Positions 51,051-59,701 of a stretch of DNA of 64,000 nucleotides are shown one piece after another. Position 1 is the stretch's first letter, and every line of letters begins with the position of its first letter. Under the pieces are notes generated by a model, which was not told the origin of the DNA, made no database searches, and was given only the letters and a program-made list of their open reading frames with translations. Location: assembly GCF_900113315.1 (NCBI RefSeq), contig NZ_FOZG01000002.1, positions 310,001-374,000 of the forward strand. The letters are read 5' to 3'. Both the position numbers and the translations under genes were made by a program. This stretch comes from Sphingomonas jatrophae (GTDB taxonomy: Bacteria > Pseudomonadota > Alphaproteobacteria > Sphingomonadales > Sphingomonadaceae).

Positions 51051-53218
51051 GATTCCTCCTCTTCCCCGAAGACGATCTCGACTGGATCGGACACCGCGAT
51101 CGTGCCCAGCTGGCGCACGGCGATGGCGATCGGCCCTGTCTGCCTGTCGGCTGCCTGCGCTGCGGGCGAATAACGCCACACCGGCGAACCGGTCTCTTCC
51201 GTTCGTCCGCCAATGGTGAGCCGATAAGCTTCGCGCTCCTCGCCCAATGGCGCATCCGCCCCGTCCAGCCAGTCCCAGCCGGTGCGGCTCCGGCGCGTCC
51301 AGCGAACCACGACGGTCCCGTCCGGCAGCCGCTCCGCCGTCAGCGCCACAGGGGCCGGCGGGCGCACTGCGCGCGCGCCTACTATCGCCTGCGCCTCCAC
51401 GCCGTCGCGCGTATCGCCACGGCCGACGGCCAGCACGCGAACCGAGCGGCCAATCTGCGCCAGCGGAAGATCGATGGGCAGCAAGGTTTCGCGTTCGACG
51501 AGAACGAAACTCTCGCCCTCGGCATGATGCGTCATAGCCCCCTCGCTCCCGCGCCGCCCACGCAACAGTCTGGACAGGCGGAAGCGGCGTGCGCCCAAGG
51601 GTTCCGCCACGCCGAACTGGATCAGCTCCCCGCCGAGCATCGCCAGGTTGGCCCCGCGAGAGAGCGCGGCATCGTCCCGGCTTTCCAGCCACATCGCATC
51701 ATTGGCGAGCGTCACCTCCACCGCCCCAGTCATGTCAAATTGGAGCGACGATCCCGCCGGCAGCACCGTATCGGCCCACCCCATCGTCGCGGCGGGCGCC
51801 GTGCCGCCCGCCTCTGCCCAGCTGGCGCCCTCGTCCAGGCTGACGAGCAACGCCGCCCGCCGCCAGCCGACACCGGTTCCCGCTGCCGCCACCCACAGCT
51901 GCGGTCGATCCGCGGGAACGCCGTCCAGCGGCGGCAGGTCGAGCAATGCCAACACCGTCTGACCTGCAATCAGGTCGGCATCTCCGGTCACACGCCCGGC
52001 TGCTGCTGGCAGCACCAGCGCTGATGCCGCGCCATGCGCCACCAGCCCCAGTTCGACGATCATGCCGTCCAGTGCCGCGCTCTCCACTCGCCAGCGGCCC
52101 GGCAGTTCGGGCACGGTCACCAGATCGCCCGGCGCAATGCTCATCCGCTGGAACGGCAGCCGCACCGTCGCCCGCCGCCGCTCCGTCCAGTGCAGCGCCA
52201 GCCGCGCTTCCGCGATCGCCTTCGCCTCGCCCGCCGCGAGCGCCGCGGGCAGCTCGACGCGCATCGCCCTGCGCCCCGGCCCGGCACCCGCCCGCGCGCG
52301 CTGGAGGCTCGCCTGCCAGTCACGCGCAGGCTCGTAATAGCTGATTGCCACCTCGTCCGGCAGCGTCCCAGCAGCATCGCGTGAGCGGGCCAACCGCGCC
52401 GCCGGGGCCTCGCCACCCGTGCCCGCCTCCTCGGCAGAGAGCGTGATCTGCGCTCCCGTCCCGAGCGACAGCGCGGTGCCGGTGTCCCGCAGCGGCAGAG
52501 GCAACGCATCCGCCAACGCTTCGATCGCACCGCGCAGACTGTCACCGGTCGCAGCGAAGCCCGCCAGCAGCGGCGTCGCCGGCCCCTCCAGCCCACCGCC
52601 GCTCAGCGCCGCGGTGATCGCGCCAAGGCTCACCGGCCCATCGTCCGCCCTCACCTCGAAGGTGAGCGACGGAATGCGGTTGCCGAAGTCGGCCAGTTCC
52701 AGCCCTTCGAACACCGCATAAGCAATGCCGCGATAAGCCGGCGCTTCGCCCTCCAGCGATGCGATCAGCGGATCGGCCGGCTGCCCTTCGCCGCCATGAT
52801 GCAGGCGAAAGGCAGCGATCCCGCTCTTCCAGTCACCGCCCGCTCCGCGCAGCAGCTTGCCGTCCGCCCAGATCCGCCCAACGCCTCGGATCGCCCGGCC
52901 CGACAGCGCCACTGCGAACGAGGCGGAGTAGCTGTAGTTCGTCACCTTCGGCTGGCCCTTGCCGCCGCCGCTCTTGTATCGATCCTCGATCAGGTCGGTC
53001 GACCAGATCACCGTGCCCGCCACCCGCAGCATGCCGAAGATGTGCGGGATTGCGCTGCCATAGCTGGATGTCTGGACGCTCAGATCGCCCAGCCGCGGCC
53101 CGCGGCGCGACGGCGCCAGCATCCGCTGATCCAACGATTGCCCGATCAGTGCGCCCACCGCACCGCCGATCGGCCCACCCACCAGCGTGCCGACGGTCGA
53201 TAGCACCAGCGTCGCCAT
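51047..53218 (-). CDS. GTA host-specificity/baseplate hub protein (gp15-like, compact form)
   Basis: 723 aa. The N-terminus ATLVLSTVGTLVGGPIGGAVGALIGQSLDQ, the SYGSAIPHIFGMLRVAGTVIWSTDL segment and GRIWADGKLL...AYRGIAYAVFEGLELADFGNRIPSLTFEV match the start of the RcGTA 'megatron'. The second half is the Phage-tail_3 hub. The GTA_TIM domain found between these parts in Rhodobacter-type proteins (about 1300 aa) is absent. Length and content show a compact version. Start at ATG 53218. Confidence 0.88.
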   Translation of the reverse strand: MATLVLSTVGTLVGGPIGGAVGALIGQSLDQRMLAPSRRGPRLGDLSVQTSSYGSAIPHIFGMLRVAGTVIWSTDLIEDRYKSGGGKGQPKVTNYSYSASFAVALSGRAIRGVGRIWADGKLLRGAGGDWKSGIAAFRLHHGGEGQPADPLIASLEGEAPAYRGIAYAVFEGLELADFGNRIPSLTFEVRADDGPVSLGAITAALSGGGLEGPATPLLAGFAATGDSLRGAIEALADALPLPLRDTGTALSLGTGAQITLSAEEAGTGGEAPAARLARSRDAAGTLPDEVAISYYEPARDWQASLQRARAGAGPGRRAMRVELPAALAAGEAKAIAEARLALHWTERRRATVRLPFQRMSIAPGDLVTVPELPGRWRVESAALDGMIVELGLVAHGAASALVLPAAAGRVTGDADLIAGQTVLALLDLPPLDGVPADRPQLWVAAAGTGVGWRRAALLVSLDEGASWAEAGGTAPAATMGWADTVLPAGSSLQFDMTGAVEVTLANDAMWLESRDDAALSRGANLAMLGGELIQFGVAEPLGARRFRLSRLLRGRRGSEGAMTHHAEGESFVLVERETLLPIDLPLAQIGRSVRVLAVGRGDTRDGVEAQAIVGARAVRPPAPVALTAERLPDGTVVVRWTRRSRTGWDWLDGADAPLGEEREAYRLTIGGRTEETGSPVWRYSPAAQAADRQTGPIAIAVRQLGTIAVSDPVEIVFGEEEES

Positions 53219-53219
53219 G

Positions 53220-53591
53220 TCAGATTCTCCAGCAGCCGATGATCTGCCCCGCAGGCGGCCCCGGCACTTCGACGACGCGGCCCGCCCGCGCACAGGCATG
53301 GACGTGGCCACCCGGCACCAGCACCGCCAGATGCAGCTGCCGCGCACCCGCATCGATCAGCATCACGTCGCCTGCATGGCCCGTTGCCACCCTCTCAAGG
53401 CCGGCCGCGTCCAGCGCGGCGACCGCGCCCGCGATATCACCCAAGCGGCGTGGATAGTCGCCCCGCCGCGACACTCCCGCCACGGCCAGCGCCACGCCGA
53501 CACAATCCAGCCCAAGCGCCGGATCGCGCCCCTGCGCGCGAAAGCGCACGCCCACCAGCGCGCGTGCCCGCGCCACCGCATCCTCGGTCAT
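53220..53591 (-). CDS. GTA NlpC/P60-family peptidase (gp14-like)
   Basis: 123 aa. ALVGVRFRAQGRDPALGLDCVGVALAVAG holds the catalytic Cys (DCVG), and GHAGDVMLIDAGARQLHLAVLVPGGHVHACARAGRVVEVP supplies the His. It cuts peptidoglycan peptides at the tail tip during cell entry. It overlaps the DUF2163 gene by four bases upstream. Confidence 0.9.
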   Translation of the reverse strand: MTEDAVARARALVGVRFRAQGRDPALGLDCVGVALAVAGVSRRGDYPRRLGDIAGAVAALDAAGLERVATGHAGDVMLIDAGARQLHLAVLVPGGHVHACARAGRVVEVPGPPAGQIIGCWRI

Positions 53592-54400
53592 GCGCCGGGA
53601 TACCGGGTCAGCAGGTCATTGCCCGGCAGGTGCGGCTCACCGCGGAAGTTCGCCGCATTGGCAAAGCGCGCCACGCACGTCTCGAACCGCCCGTCACACC
53701 CTTCGCGCAGCTCCACCATCTTTCCGGGCGACACCGCAAAGACGGGCGGCTCGCGCAATGTCACCGTCACGCCGTCTGAGCGGAGGATGGCTGCGGCAAG
53801 CCCGCTATTCTCCCCACCGATCCAGCGCAGCCGGCCATAAGCCCAGCCGTTCGGCACAGGCTCGGCCGTGTCCAGCGTCACCGTCGTGCCGTCCACGTCC
53901 AGCACGCGCGCGATCCGCACCCGCGCCGCCATGTCGACCCGGCACCGCGCATCGCCCAGCACGGCCCGGCATTCGGGTGACGTCTGCTCCACCACCGCTC
54001 GGTCCAGGATCGCGCTCGGGCCGATCAGTTCGGCGGTGAAGCGCGCATCCTCCAGCCCCACTGCCCCGAGTTCGCCTCGCGCCAGCAGCAGCGGCGGGGC
54101 GGCCGGATCGCTCCAGTCGCAGGCGGACAGGGTCACCCGCGCCCCATCCCAGCGCCCGGCGGCAAGATCCGCCTCGTTCATCCCCTCTCCGGTCAGCGCG
54201 CCCGCCACATCCAGCGTATCCGCTTCCATCCCATCGGTGCGGCGGATCGCGGACGGCATCATGCCCGGGCTCGCGCGATAGACGAGCCCGCTTATCTCCA
54301 GGTCATGGTCATGGCCGGTAAAGCCCAGCGCCACGCCGTCGCGCCGATCCAGCCGCCACAGGAAGGCGATGGTCGTCAGCGCCGGGTCCAGCCAGCTCAT
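53588..54400 (-). CDS. GTA DUF2163/BR0599-family tail protein (gp13-like)
   Basis: 270 aa. TTIAFLWRLDRRDGVALGFTGHDHDLEISGLVYRASPGMMPSAI and the C-terminal GCDGRFETCVARFANAANFRGEPHLPGNDLL, with paired cysteines, are diagnostic of the DUF2163 plus BR0599 arrangement. It forms part of the iron-sulphur-binding distal tail in RcGTA. Overlaps both neighbours by four bases. Confidence 0.93.
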   Translation of the reverse strand: MSWLDPALTTIAFLWRLDRRDGVALGFTGHDHDLEISGLVYRASPGMMPSAIRRTDGMEADTLDVAGALTGEGMNEADLAAGRWDGARVTLSACDWSDPAAPPLLLARGELGAVGLEDARFTAELIGPSAILDRAVVEQTSPECRAVLGDARCRVDMAARVRIARVLDVDGTTVTLDTAEPVPNGWAYGRLRWIGGENSGLAAAILRSDGVTVTLREPPVFAVSPGKMVELREGCDGRFETCVARFANAANFRGEPHLPGNDLLTRYPGA

Positions 54401-56697
54401 TCGCGCACCTCCACCAGCGGCACGCTCGGCGCCTCGCCGGCGAGGAAGGTGGCGCGGTTCACCTCCAGCCGGTCCTCCTCGAAGCGCACCGGCACGTCGA
54501 AGCGATACCCCGCAGTCACCGCCACGCCAGCGGCCGGCGGCACATCGAACCGAATCTCGCCGAGCGGTCCCAAGGTCCAGCCGCCCACCTGCACGCCATC
54601 CAGCGCCACGCGGACGCTGCCCGCCACCGGGCGCGTGATCCGGCGCACGGCCGCCTCGGGCCCCGCACCATAGCGCTTCACCAGCGGAAAGCCCGTCGCC
54701 ACGCCGTCGCCCGTGCCGATCGCTTGGTCGGTCGCGGCGGGCGCGCCTGTCATGCCCGCCGAACTGTCGTCGAACGGATCGCGGAAACGGAAAGCCTTGG
54801 CCGCACCCCGCCGCGCGCGAAAGAAGGCCAGCAGCGTCTCGATGTCGGCCTGCGCCCGCACGCCGGGGCCTGCGTCATAGCGCATCCGCGCATCTGCCCA
54901 TGCCGTGTTCCGCTGCTCGTGCCCGCCCGCACTCGTCACGATCGCAGTGGAGAAGCCGGGCGCCGCACTCGCCTCCCGCCCCAGCGCCAGCGGGAAATCC
55001 ACCTCATCGAACGCGTCCACCGCCGCCTCCCTCAGATCGAATGCCACGAAGCCGTCGCGCGCCACTTGGGGCAGCGCCCAGACGAAGGTTTCCGCCACAC
55101 CGCGGGCACGCGCCGCCTCCGCCGCCTCGGCGATGGCGCGCCATTGCCGCCGGTCCTCGGCGCGCAGCACGAAGCCGCTGAGCAAATGCTGCTCGCTCAC
55201 CGGATAGCCGAGGCGGGCCTCCATCGCGGCCACGCCCCGCGCGGTGCCGGCCGCATCGCCTGCCACCGTCCAGTCGTAGTCCTCCAGCTGAAGCACGTCA
55301 TAGGCCGGCCGCACCCAGCCCACCGGCACGTTCGCGCGTCTCAGCTCCGGCGCCGCCCGATCGAGCACGGTCGGCAGATAGACGAGCAACAGCACCTCGG
55401 CCCTGGGCGCCGCCGCGCGCACCGCATCCCGCAGCGCGCCGGTGGACGCCGCCAGCATCTCCCCCGCCTGGTCGAGCAACGCGATCTCGCCGGGCGACAG
55501 TGGCGCGCGCACGCTCGCAATCTCGGGCGGGCTCCCGCCGAACGCCGCCCGCGCCGCTTCGTCATAGAGGCAGGGTCGCCCATCCGGCATAACCCACCAC
55601 CACGGCTCACCGATCTGGAACCGCGGCGCATGCCCCGCCGCCACCGCAATCCCGACAAACGCCACCGCGACAGCCTGCAGATAAGACATCGCCGCCTCGT
55701 TCGCGGGCGACAGCAGGGTCGAAGGCGGCACCCAGCCGGTCAGCGCCGGGCTGCCATCCGCCGCCCGCTGCTTCCACGCATCCGGCGCATAGGCATCGAA
55801 CAGCTCGTAGGAGAGCGACACGATCAGCCCGTAATCCAGCGCCTTCGCGCGCGTCGCAAAGTCCCGGTGCCATGCCGCACACGGCCCGCTCAGCGCGCCG
55901 CCCGTAAGCGTCGCCCGTCCGTCCGCGTCCAGCCGCGGATAATGGCTCATGCCGACATAATGGTTGATCGGGCCGCGATAGCCGAGCTGCAGCACCTGCC
56001 GCAGCACCCGGGCGGGCGTCAGATTGTAGCAATCGTCATAGCCCGTCGCGATGCGCAGGCCATGTTCCGGCACCATCGCCTCGCCGATCGCCAGCACGGA
56101 TTTCGCGCCGTCGCAGGCGATCTCGCTCAGGCTCACCCACGCTTCGCTCGGGCTCGCTTCGGCGCCGCCAGGCACATGTCCCAGTGCCACCAGCGACATG
56201 AACAGGCGGTCGATGTCCGCCGGCCACACCCGCTCCGCCTCGCCCGGCAGCAGGAAGCCGCCGTCCAGCGCATCGAAGTCGAGCGTCACCGCCGCGTCGT
56301 CCGGATCGCCCTCGGCATAGTTCCACAGCCGCACGTGCCAGATGCGCGGCGCTCCGCCCCCATCACGCCCCTCGATAGTCAGGGTCGGCCCGTTCACCGC
56401 GTCGAGCGGCATCAGCCCGCCCGAGCGCCAGCGAAACCGCAGCACGCAGCCGGAGAAATCGCGGTCCGTGGCATAGGCCAGCAGCGGATGATCCCACCGA
56501 TCCTCCGCCTCCCAGATCAGGCCCGCCAGATCGCCTGTTTGCTGGAATTGCAGGTCCACGCGCAGCGCATCGGGCGCGATCGTCGTCGCCGCCGCCATCA
56601 TCGGCCGCGGGAAATCCACCGTCCAGAAGCGCGCGTCGAACCGCTTGATCGTGCCCTGTTCCAACGCGTCGTCGCGCGTGGCCAGCCGCCAGCCCAT
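54397..56697 (-). CDS. TIM-barrel-like domain fused to GTA distal tail protein (gp12-like, DUF2460)
   Basis: 766 aa. The C-terminal ~200 residues (DEVDFPLALGREASAAPGFSTAIVTSAGGHEQRNTAWADARMRYDAGPGVRAQADIETLLAFFRARRGAAKAFRFRDPFD) are DUF2460/TIGR02217. The N-terminal ~550 residues are unlike RcGTA gp12: a beta-rich part, then an alpha/beta region with glycoside-hydrolase-like stretches (INHYVGMSHYPRL, GLIVSLSYELFDAYAPDAWKQRAADGSPALTGWVPPS, RFQIGEPWWWV, YDVLQLEDYDW). GGAGG precedes ATG 56697. A TIM barrel is inferred from pattern. Confidence 0.8.
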   Translation of the reverse strand: MGWRLATRDDALEQGTIKRFDARFWTVDFPRPMMAAATTIAPDALRVDLQFQQTGDLAGLIWEAEDRWDHPLLAYATDRDFSGCVLRFRWRSGGLMPLDAVNGPTLTIEGRDGGGAPRIWHVRLWNYAEGDPDDAAVTLDFDALDGGFLLPGEAERVWPADIDRLFMSLVALGHVPGGAEASPSEAWVSLSEIACDGAKSVLAIGEAMVPEHGLRIATGYDDCYNLTPARVLRQVLQLGYRGPINHYVGMSHYPRLDADGRATLTGGALSGPCAAWHRDFATRAKALDYGLIVSLSYELFDAYAPDAWKQRAADGSPALTGWVPPSTLLSPANEAAMSYLQAVAVAFVGIAVAAGHAPRFQIGEPWWWVMPDGRPCLYDEAARAAFGGSPPEIASVRAPLSPGEIALLDQAGEMLAASTGALRDAVRAAAPRAEVLLLVYLPTVLDRAAPELRRANVPVGWVRPAYDVLQLEDYDWTVAGDAAGTARGVAAMEARLGYPVSEQHLLSGFVLRAEDRRQWRAIAEAAEAARARGVAETFVWALPQVARDGFVAFDLREAAVDAFDEVDFPLALGREASAAPGFSTAIVTSAGGHEQRNTAWADARMRYDAGPGVRAQADIETLLAFFRARRGAAKAFRFRDPFDDSSAGMTGAPAATDQAIGTGDGVATGFPLVKRYGAGPEAAVRRITRPVAGSVRVALDGVQVGGWTLGPLGEIRFDVPPAAGVAVTAGYRFDVPVRFEEDRLEVNRATFLAGEAPSVPLVEVRE

Positions 56698-56734
56698 GCT
56701 GTTCCCCCTCCATGGTTCACGAAGACCCGTTCGG

Positions 56735-57292
56735 CTATCCCGCCCGCTCCAGCGCCGCGCGCACCGCCCGCGCCACCTGCCGGCCGGATTTCGCCAGCGC
56801 CTGCGGCTCGCTCGCGCCCGCGCCATCAATGCGGATGCTCACCCGCACCTCGCGCGCCGCGCCGCTGCCGCCCGTCTCCACCCGCCCGCTGGCGGTCGGC
56901 ACGAACAGCTCGGGGCCGCGCTCGCCAACCAGGTAGGCGCGGCCCGGCGCCACCGGCCCGCCCGTCGCCCGCCCGGGCAGCCCCGCCGCTCCGCCGAGCA
57001 CTCGGCCGAACAGCCCGCCCAAGCCCCCGCCGCCCGCCACCGCCCCGATCCCGGCGGAGACCGCCGCCGCCGCAATCTCGCCCAACACGGACATCGCCGT
57101 CCGCTTCAGGTCGTCGAAGCCCAGCTTGCCGCTCCGCACGCCGCGCAGCAGCGCGCGCTCGATCCGCTCACCCGCCGCATCGCCGACGCGTCCTGCGTCC
57201 GCCAGGCCGCCCCGCAGCCGCGCCACTTCGCCATCGAAGCCGCGCGTGTCGGCACGGACGCGCAGCAGCAGCGTCTCCACCTCGTCATCCAT
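56735..57292 (-). CDS. GTA tape measure protein (gp11-like), short
   Basis: 185 aa. An N-terminal helical part (LLLRVRADTRGFDGEVARLRGGLADAGRVGDAAGERIERAL), a Gly/Ala-rich hydrophobic centre (GEIAAAAVSAGIGAVAGGGGLGGLFGRVLGG) and the GRAYLVGERGPELFVPTASGRVE motif are typical of the GTA tape measure. Much shorter than most phage tape measures, but RcGTA's is also short. Overlaps the chaperone gene by eight bases. Confidence 0.88.
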   Translation of the reverse strand: MDDEVETLLLRVRADTRGFDGEVARLRGGLADAGRVGDAAGERIERALLRGVRSGKLGFDDLKRTAMSVLGEIAAAAVSAGIGAVAGGGGLGGLFGRVLGGAAGLPGRATGGPVAPGRAYLVGERGPELFVPTASGRVETGGSGAAREVRVSIRIDGAGASEPQALAKSGRQVARAVRAALERAG

Positions 57293-57476
57293 CGGGAAAC
57301 CTTTCCATCAGCCGCGCGAGGTCCGCGCCGTCCGCACGCTCGGGCGCATCGCCGGCCAGCGCCTCCAGCACCGCCGCCACTTCCTCCGGCGTTGCCTGCC
57401 AGAAGGCGTCGGGCGACCAGCCCAGCAGCGCCCCCGCCAGCCCGCTCAGCCGGCGGGCTCCTTCGGCGAACGTCAC
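57285..57476 (-). CDS. GTA tail assembly chaperone-like protein (63 aa)
   Basis: MTFAEGARRLSGLAGALLGWSPDAFWQATPEEVAAVLEALAG is the small rcc01693-like protein between gp10 and gp11. It overlaps both neighbours (4 and 8 bases). Presumed to chaperone the tape measure. Confidence 0.85.
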   Translation of the reverse strand: MTFAEGARRLSGLAGALLGWSPDAFWQATPEEVAAVLEALAGDAPERADGADLARLMERFPDG

Positions 57477-57778
57477 CGCCCTTTCAGGATCTGGCGGATC
57501 AGCGCCGCCAGCACCGGCGTCGCCGCCGCCAGCCCCTCTGCCAGCAGCGCCTCGCCCAGCCGTGCGCGGTCCCAGCCCTCGGGCGGATCGACCAGGCAGA
57601 ACCAGAACAGCGCGACCACGTCGCCGAGCGCCAGCTGCCCCGCCGCTGCCCGCTCCACCAGCGCGAACAGCGGCCCCAGCTCCGCCTCCGCCGCCACCAG
57701 CGCGGCGAAGCTCGGCCGCAGCGTCAGCTCCAGCCCGCCCGCGCGAAAGCTCGCCTCCCCGCGTGCGGCGTTAGCCAT
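57473..57778 (-). CDS. GTA gp10-like tail tube/terminator-region protein (101 aa)
   Basis: ANAARGEASFRAGGLELTLRPSFAALVAAEAELGPLFALVERAAAGQLALGDVVALFWFCL matches the GTA gene-transfer-agent family (DUF3356-like) protein that follows the major tail protein. The ATG at 57778 overlaps the major tail gene by eight bases; a longer frame lacks family sequence. Confidence 0.85.
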   Translation of the reverse strand: MANAARGEASFRAGGLELTLRPSFAALVAAEAELGPLFALVERAAAGQLALGDVVALFWFCLVDPPEGWDRARLGEALLAEGLAAATPVLAALIRQILKGR

Positions 57779-58178
57779 TGGCCACCGCGCCGGAGCTTTC
57801 CAGCGCCAGCGTGTAGCTGCGCTCACCATTGAAATCGCCGGCATAATCCAGCCGCGTGACGAGGAACCGGCCTGTCATCGTCTCACCGCTTTCGAAGCTC
57901 AGGCGATAATCGTCGATCGTGCCCGCCAGCGCATTGGCCTTCACCCGCGCCTCGGCGGCGGAGCCCGTGAACACGCCCGCCGCGCTCACCGACACGGATC
58001 GCACGCCCGCGCCCGACAGCAGCTCGCGCCATCCGCCCGAACCCTTGTTGGTGACAACCACCGCTTCGCCGTTGATCGACAGCTGCGTTGTCCGCATCCC
58101 CGCCACGGTCGAGAAGACGGGCACCGTGCCGCCATCCCCCACCTTCAGCAGAAAGGCCGAACCCTTCTCGATCGCCAT
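57771..58178 (-). CDS. GTA major tail protein (TP901-1 family, gp9-like)
   Basis: 135 aa: AIEKGSAFLLKVGDGGTVPVFSTVAGMRTTQLSINGEAVVVTNKGSGGWRELLSGAGVRSVSVSAAGVFTGS, the TP901-1 tail tube fold. It polymerises into the tail tube. ATG 58178 preceded by GGGACGGG-type ribosome binding site (GGAGGGACGGG upstream). Confidence 0.93.
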   Translation of the reverse strand: MAIEKGSAFLLKVGDGGTVPVFSTVAGMRTTQLSINGEAVVVTNKGSGGWRELLSGAGVRSVSVSAAGVFTGSAAEARVKANALAGTIDDYRLSFESGETMTGRFLVTRLDYAGDFNGERSYTLALESSGAVANG

Positions 58179-58214
58179 GTCCCGTCCCTCCATGATTGTG
58201 GTCCGCGCGAGGGC

Positions 58215-58610
58215 TCAGCCCGCCACCGCCCGCGCCCGGAATTCGATGATCGCCGCCCACGGTCCCCGCGGGTCGCGCACCACGCGCGATCGGACGAAGA
58301 CGAGGCTCACGATCCGCCAGCCATCCAGCTCGCGCGCCATGCCCTCGATCGCGGCTTCCGCCGCTGCCGCCAGCGCATGCAGCCGTGCCGCCCGCCCGCC
58401 CTCGTCCCACGCGATCACCGCCAGGTTCAGCTCGCGCCCGGTCATCCCCTTGGCGCTCCAGTCGCGCGCCAGCGTCTCGCCGATGGCGACATAGGGGAAG
58501 GCTGCACGCGCCGGCGGGCCGTCGAACACGCCGCTCGCCGTCGCCGCCACCGTCGCATCACCGCGCAGTGCCGCCACCATCGCCGCCTGCACCGCCGCCA
58601 CCGCGCTCAT
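58215..58610 (-). CDS. GTA DUF3168 tail completion protein (gp8-like)
   Basis: 131 aa: SAVAAVQAAMVAALRGDATVAATASGVFDGPPARAAFPYVAIGETLARDWSAKGMTGRELNLAVIAWDEGG is DUF3168, the tail terminator of GTAs. Overlaps the next small gene by four bases. Confidence 0.92.
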   Translation of the reverse strand: MSAVAAVQAAMVAALRGDATVAATASGVFDGPPARAAFPYVAIGETLARDWSAKGMTGRELNLAVIAWDEGGRAARLHALAAAAEAAIEGMARELDGWRIVSLVFVRSRVVRDPRGPWAAIIEFRARAVAG

Positions 58611-58804
58611 GCCAAAGCCCCCGGCACGCGCAGCAGCGGCTCGTCGATCCGCCGCCGGTGAAGGCCTCGGGCGGACAGCCGCACCTCCGCGCCGGTCACG
58701 TCCGCCGACACGCCGGCCTGGGCCTCGGCCGCAGCCGCGATCCGCGCCGCCACCGCCCCCGCCCGCACCGCACCGATCCGCGCCGCCTCTTGCTCCAGCG
58801 TCAT
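58607..58804 (-). CDS. Small GTA-cluster protein (65 aa)
   Basis: TLEQEAARIGAVRAGAVAARIAAAAEAQAGVSADVTGAEVRLSARGLHRRRIDEPLLRVPGALA, starting at ATG 58804, is joined to both neighbours by 4-base overlaps. A small protein here is not in the standard RcGTA list. It may be a minor head-tail part (HK97 gp10-like remnant), by inference. Confidence 0.7.
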   Translation of the reverse strand: MTLEQEAARIGAVRAGAVAARIAAAAEAQAGVSADVTGAEVRLSARGLHRRRIDEPLLRVPGALA

Positions 58805-59121
58805 GCCACCTCCTCCGCGTGGACGAGAATGCGGTCCGGCGTCGCCGGATCGCGCTCCACCGCCGTCACCGCCAGCAGCCCGTCGCCGCGCGCCAGCCGG
58901 TCGCCCACCGCCACCGGGCACGGCCGCAGCGCCACCGTCCAGCGCAGCGCCCCCCGCACCGCGCCGTCCTTGCTGGCGACACTCCGCTCCGGCCGCGGCG
59001 CCGCCCAGACGCGCGCCACCTCCACCCAGTCACCGGCCGCGCCCCCCAGCGCGTCGCGCTCCGCCCCCTGCCGCAGCACCGTCACCCGCTCGCGCAGCGT
59101 CCCCGCCAGCCCGCCGCTCAC
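58801..59121 (-). CDS. GTA head-tail adaptor/stopper protein (gp7-like)
   Basis: 106 aa: AGTLRERVTVLRQGAERDALGGAAGDWVEVARVWAAPRPERSVASKDG...ALRPCPVAVGDRLARGDGLLAVTAVERDP fits the phage head-closure (SPP1 gp16-like) family. Overlaps both neighbours by four bases. Confidence 0.9.
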   Translation of the reverse strand: MSGGLAGTLRERVTVLRQGAERDALGGAAGDWVEVARVWAAPRPERSVASKDGAVRGALRWTVALRPCPVAVGDRLARGDGLLAVTAVERDPATPDRILVHAEEVA

Positions 59122-59639
59122 CGCCGCACCTCATGGCCGAAGCCGATCCGCCGCCACGGCCGCCACAGCGCCGCCACGGCTGCAGGAGGCGCGCCCTCGT
59201 CGGCAGCGTCACGGTGCGCGTGGCAATGCGCCACCAGCCGTGCGACACCCTGCCGCAGTGGCGCGGGCACCTCCTCCGCTGTCTCCGCCAGCCCGGCGCG
59301 ATAGGTCACGCGCAGCCCGGCGGCCCCGCGCACCCACCCGTCGCCCGCTGCGTCGATGTCCACCGCATAGGCATCCACCGGCAGTGTCACCCCGTCCGCC
59401 CCCGCCACGCCGGTGATCGCAATCACCGGCGTCTGCCCCAGCCGCTGCCAGCCGGCTGCACCACGCAGCGTTTCCGTCACCTCGCGCGCCACCAGCGCCT
59501 GTCCGGTGAAGCGCTCCGCCAATGCCGTCGCGACATCCACCAGCCGTGCGAACAGCGCATCCTCGTCGGCCCCATCGACGCGCGCATAGGCCTTCGCCTC
59601 CGCCGGCGTGATCGCCGGCGGGCTCATGCTTCGAAGCAT
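59118..59639 (-). CDS. GTA head-tail connector (gp6-like)
   Basis: 173 aa: AITPAEAKAYARVDGADEDALFARLVDVATALAERFTGQALVAREVTETLRG...VPAPLRQGVARLVAHCHAHRD is the DUF3168-independent connector (gp6/HK97 gp6-like) family. ATG 59639 has GGGGGA seven bases upstream; an alternative start is 59627. Confidence 0.88.
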   Translation of the reverse strand: MLRSMSPPAITPAEAKAYARVDGADEDALFARLVDVATALAERFTGQALVAREVTETLRGAAGWQRLGQTPVIAITGVAGADGVTLPVDAYAVDIDAAGDGWVRGAAGLRVTYRAGLAETAEEVPAPLRQGVARLVAHCHAHRDAADEGAPPAAVAALWRPWRRIGFGHEVRR

Positions 59640-59666
59640 CGCCGTCCCCCGTATCCGCTTGCAACT

Positions 59667-59690
59667 GCCCCTCCCCGATCGGGGAGGGGC
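59667..59690. repeat. Perfect 24-bp GC palindrome between capsid and connector genes
   Basis: GCCCCTCCCCGA (59667-59678) and its exact complement TCGGGGAGGGGC (59679-59690) form a 24-bp palindrome 11 bp past the capsid stop. As RNA it makes a very stable hairpin with no T-run. Likely protects capsid mRNA or partly stops transcription; similar intergenic palindromes are common in sphingomonads. Confidence 0.7.
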
Positions 59691-59701
59691 CCGGTCACGG
59701 C

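Noticed and set aside
54724-57774. A 1016-aa open frame on the plus strand
   Set aside because: It lies antisense to the gp12, gp11 and tail genes, is extremely rich in Arg/Pro/His and carries no motif; in GC-rich DNA such frames arise opposite real genes.
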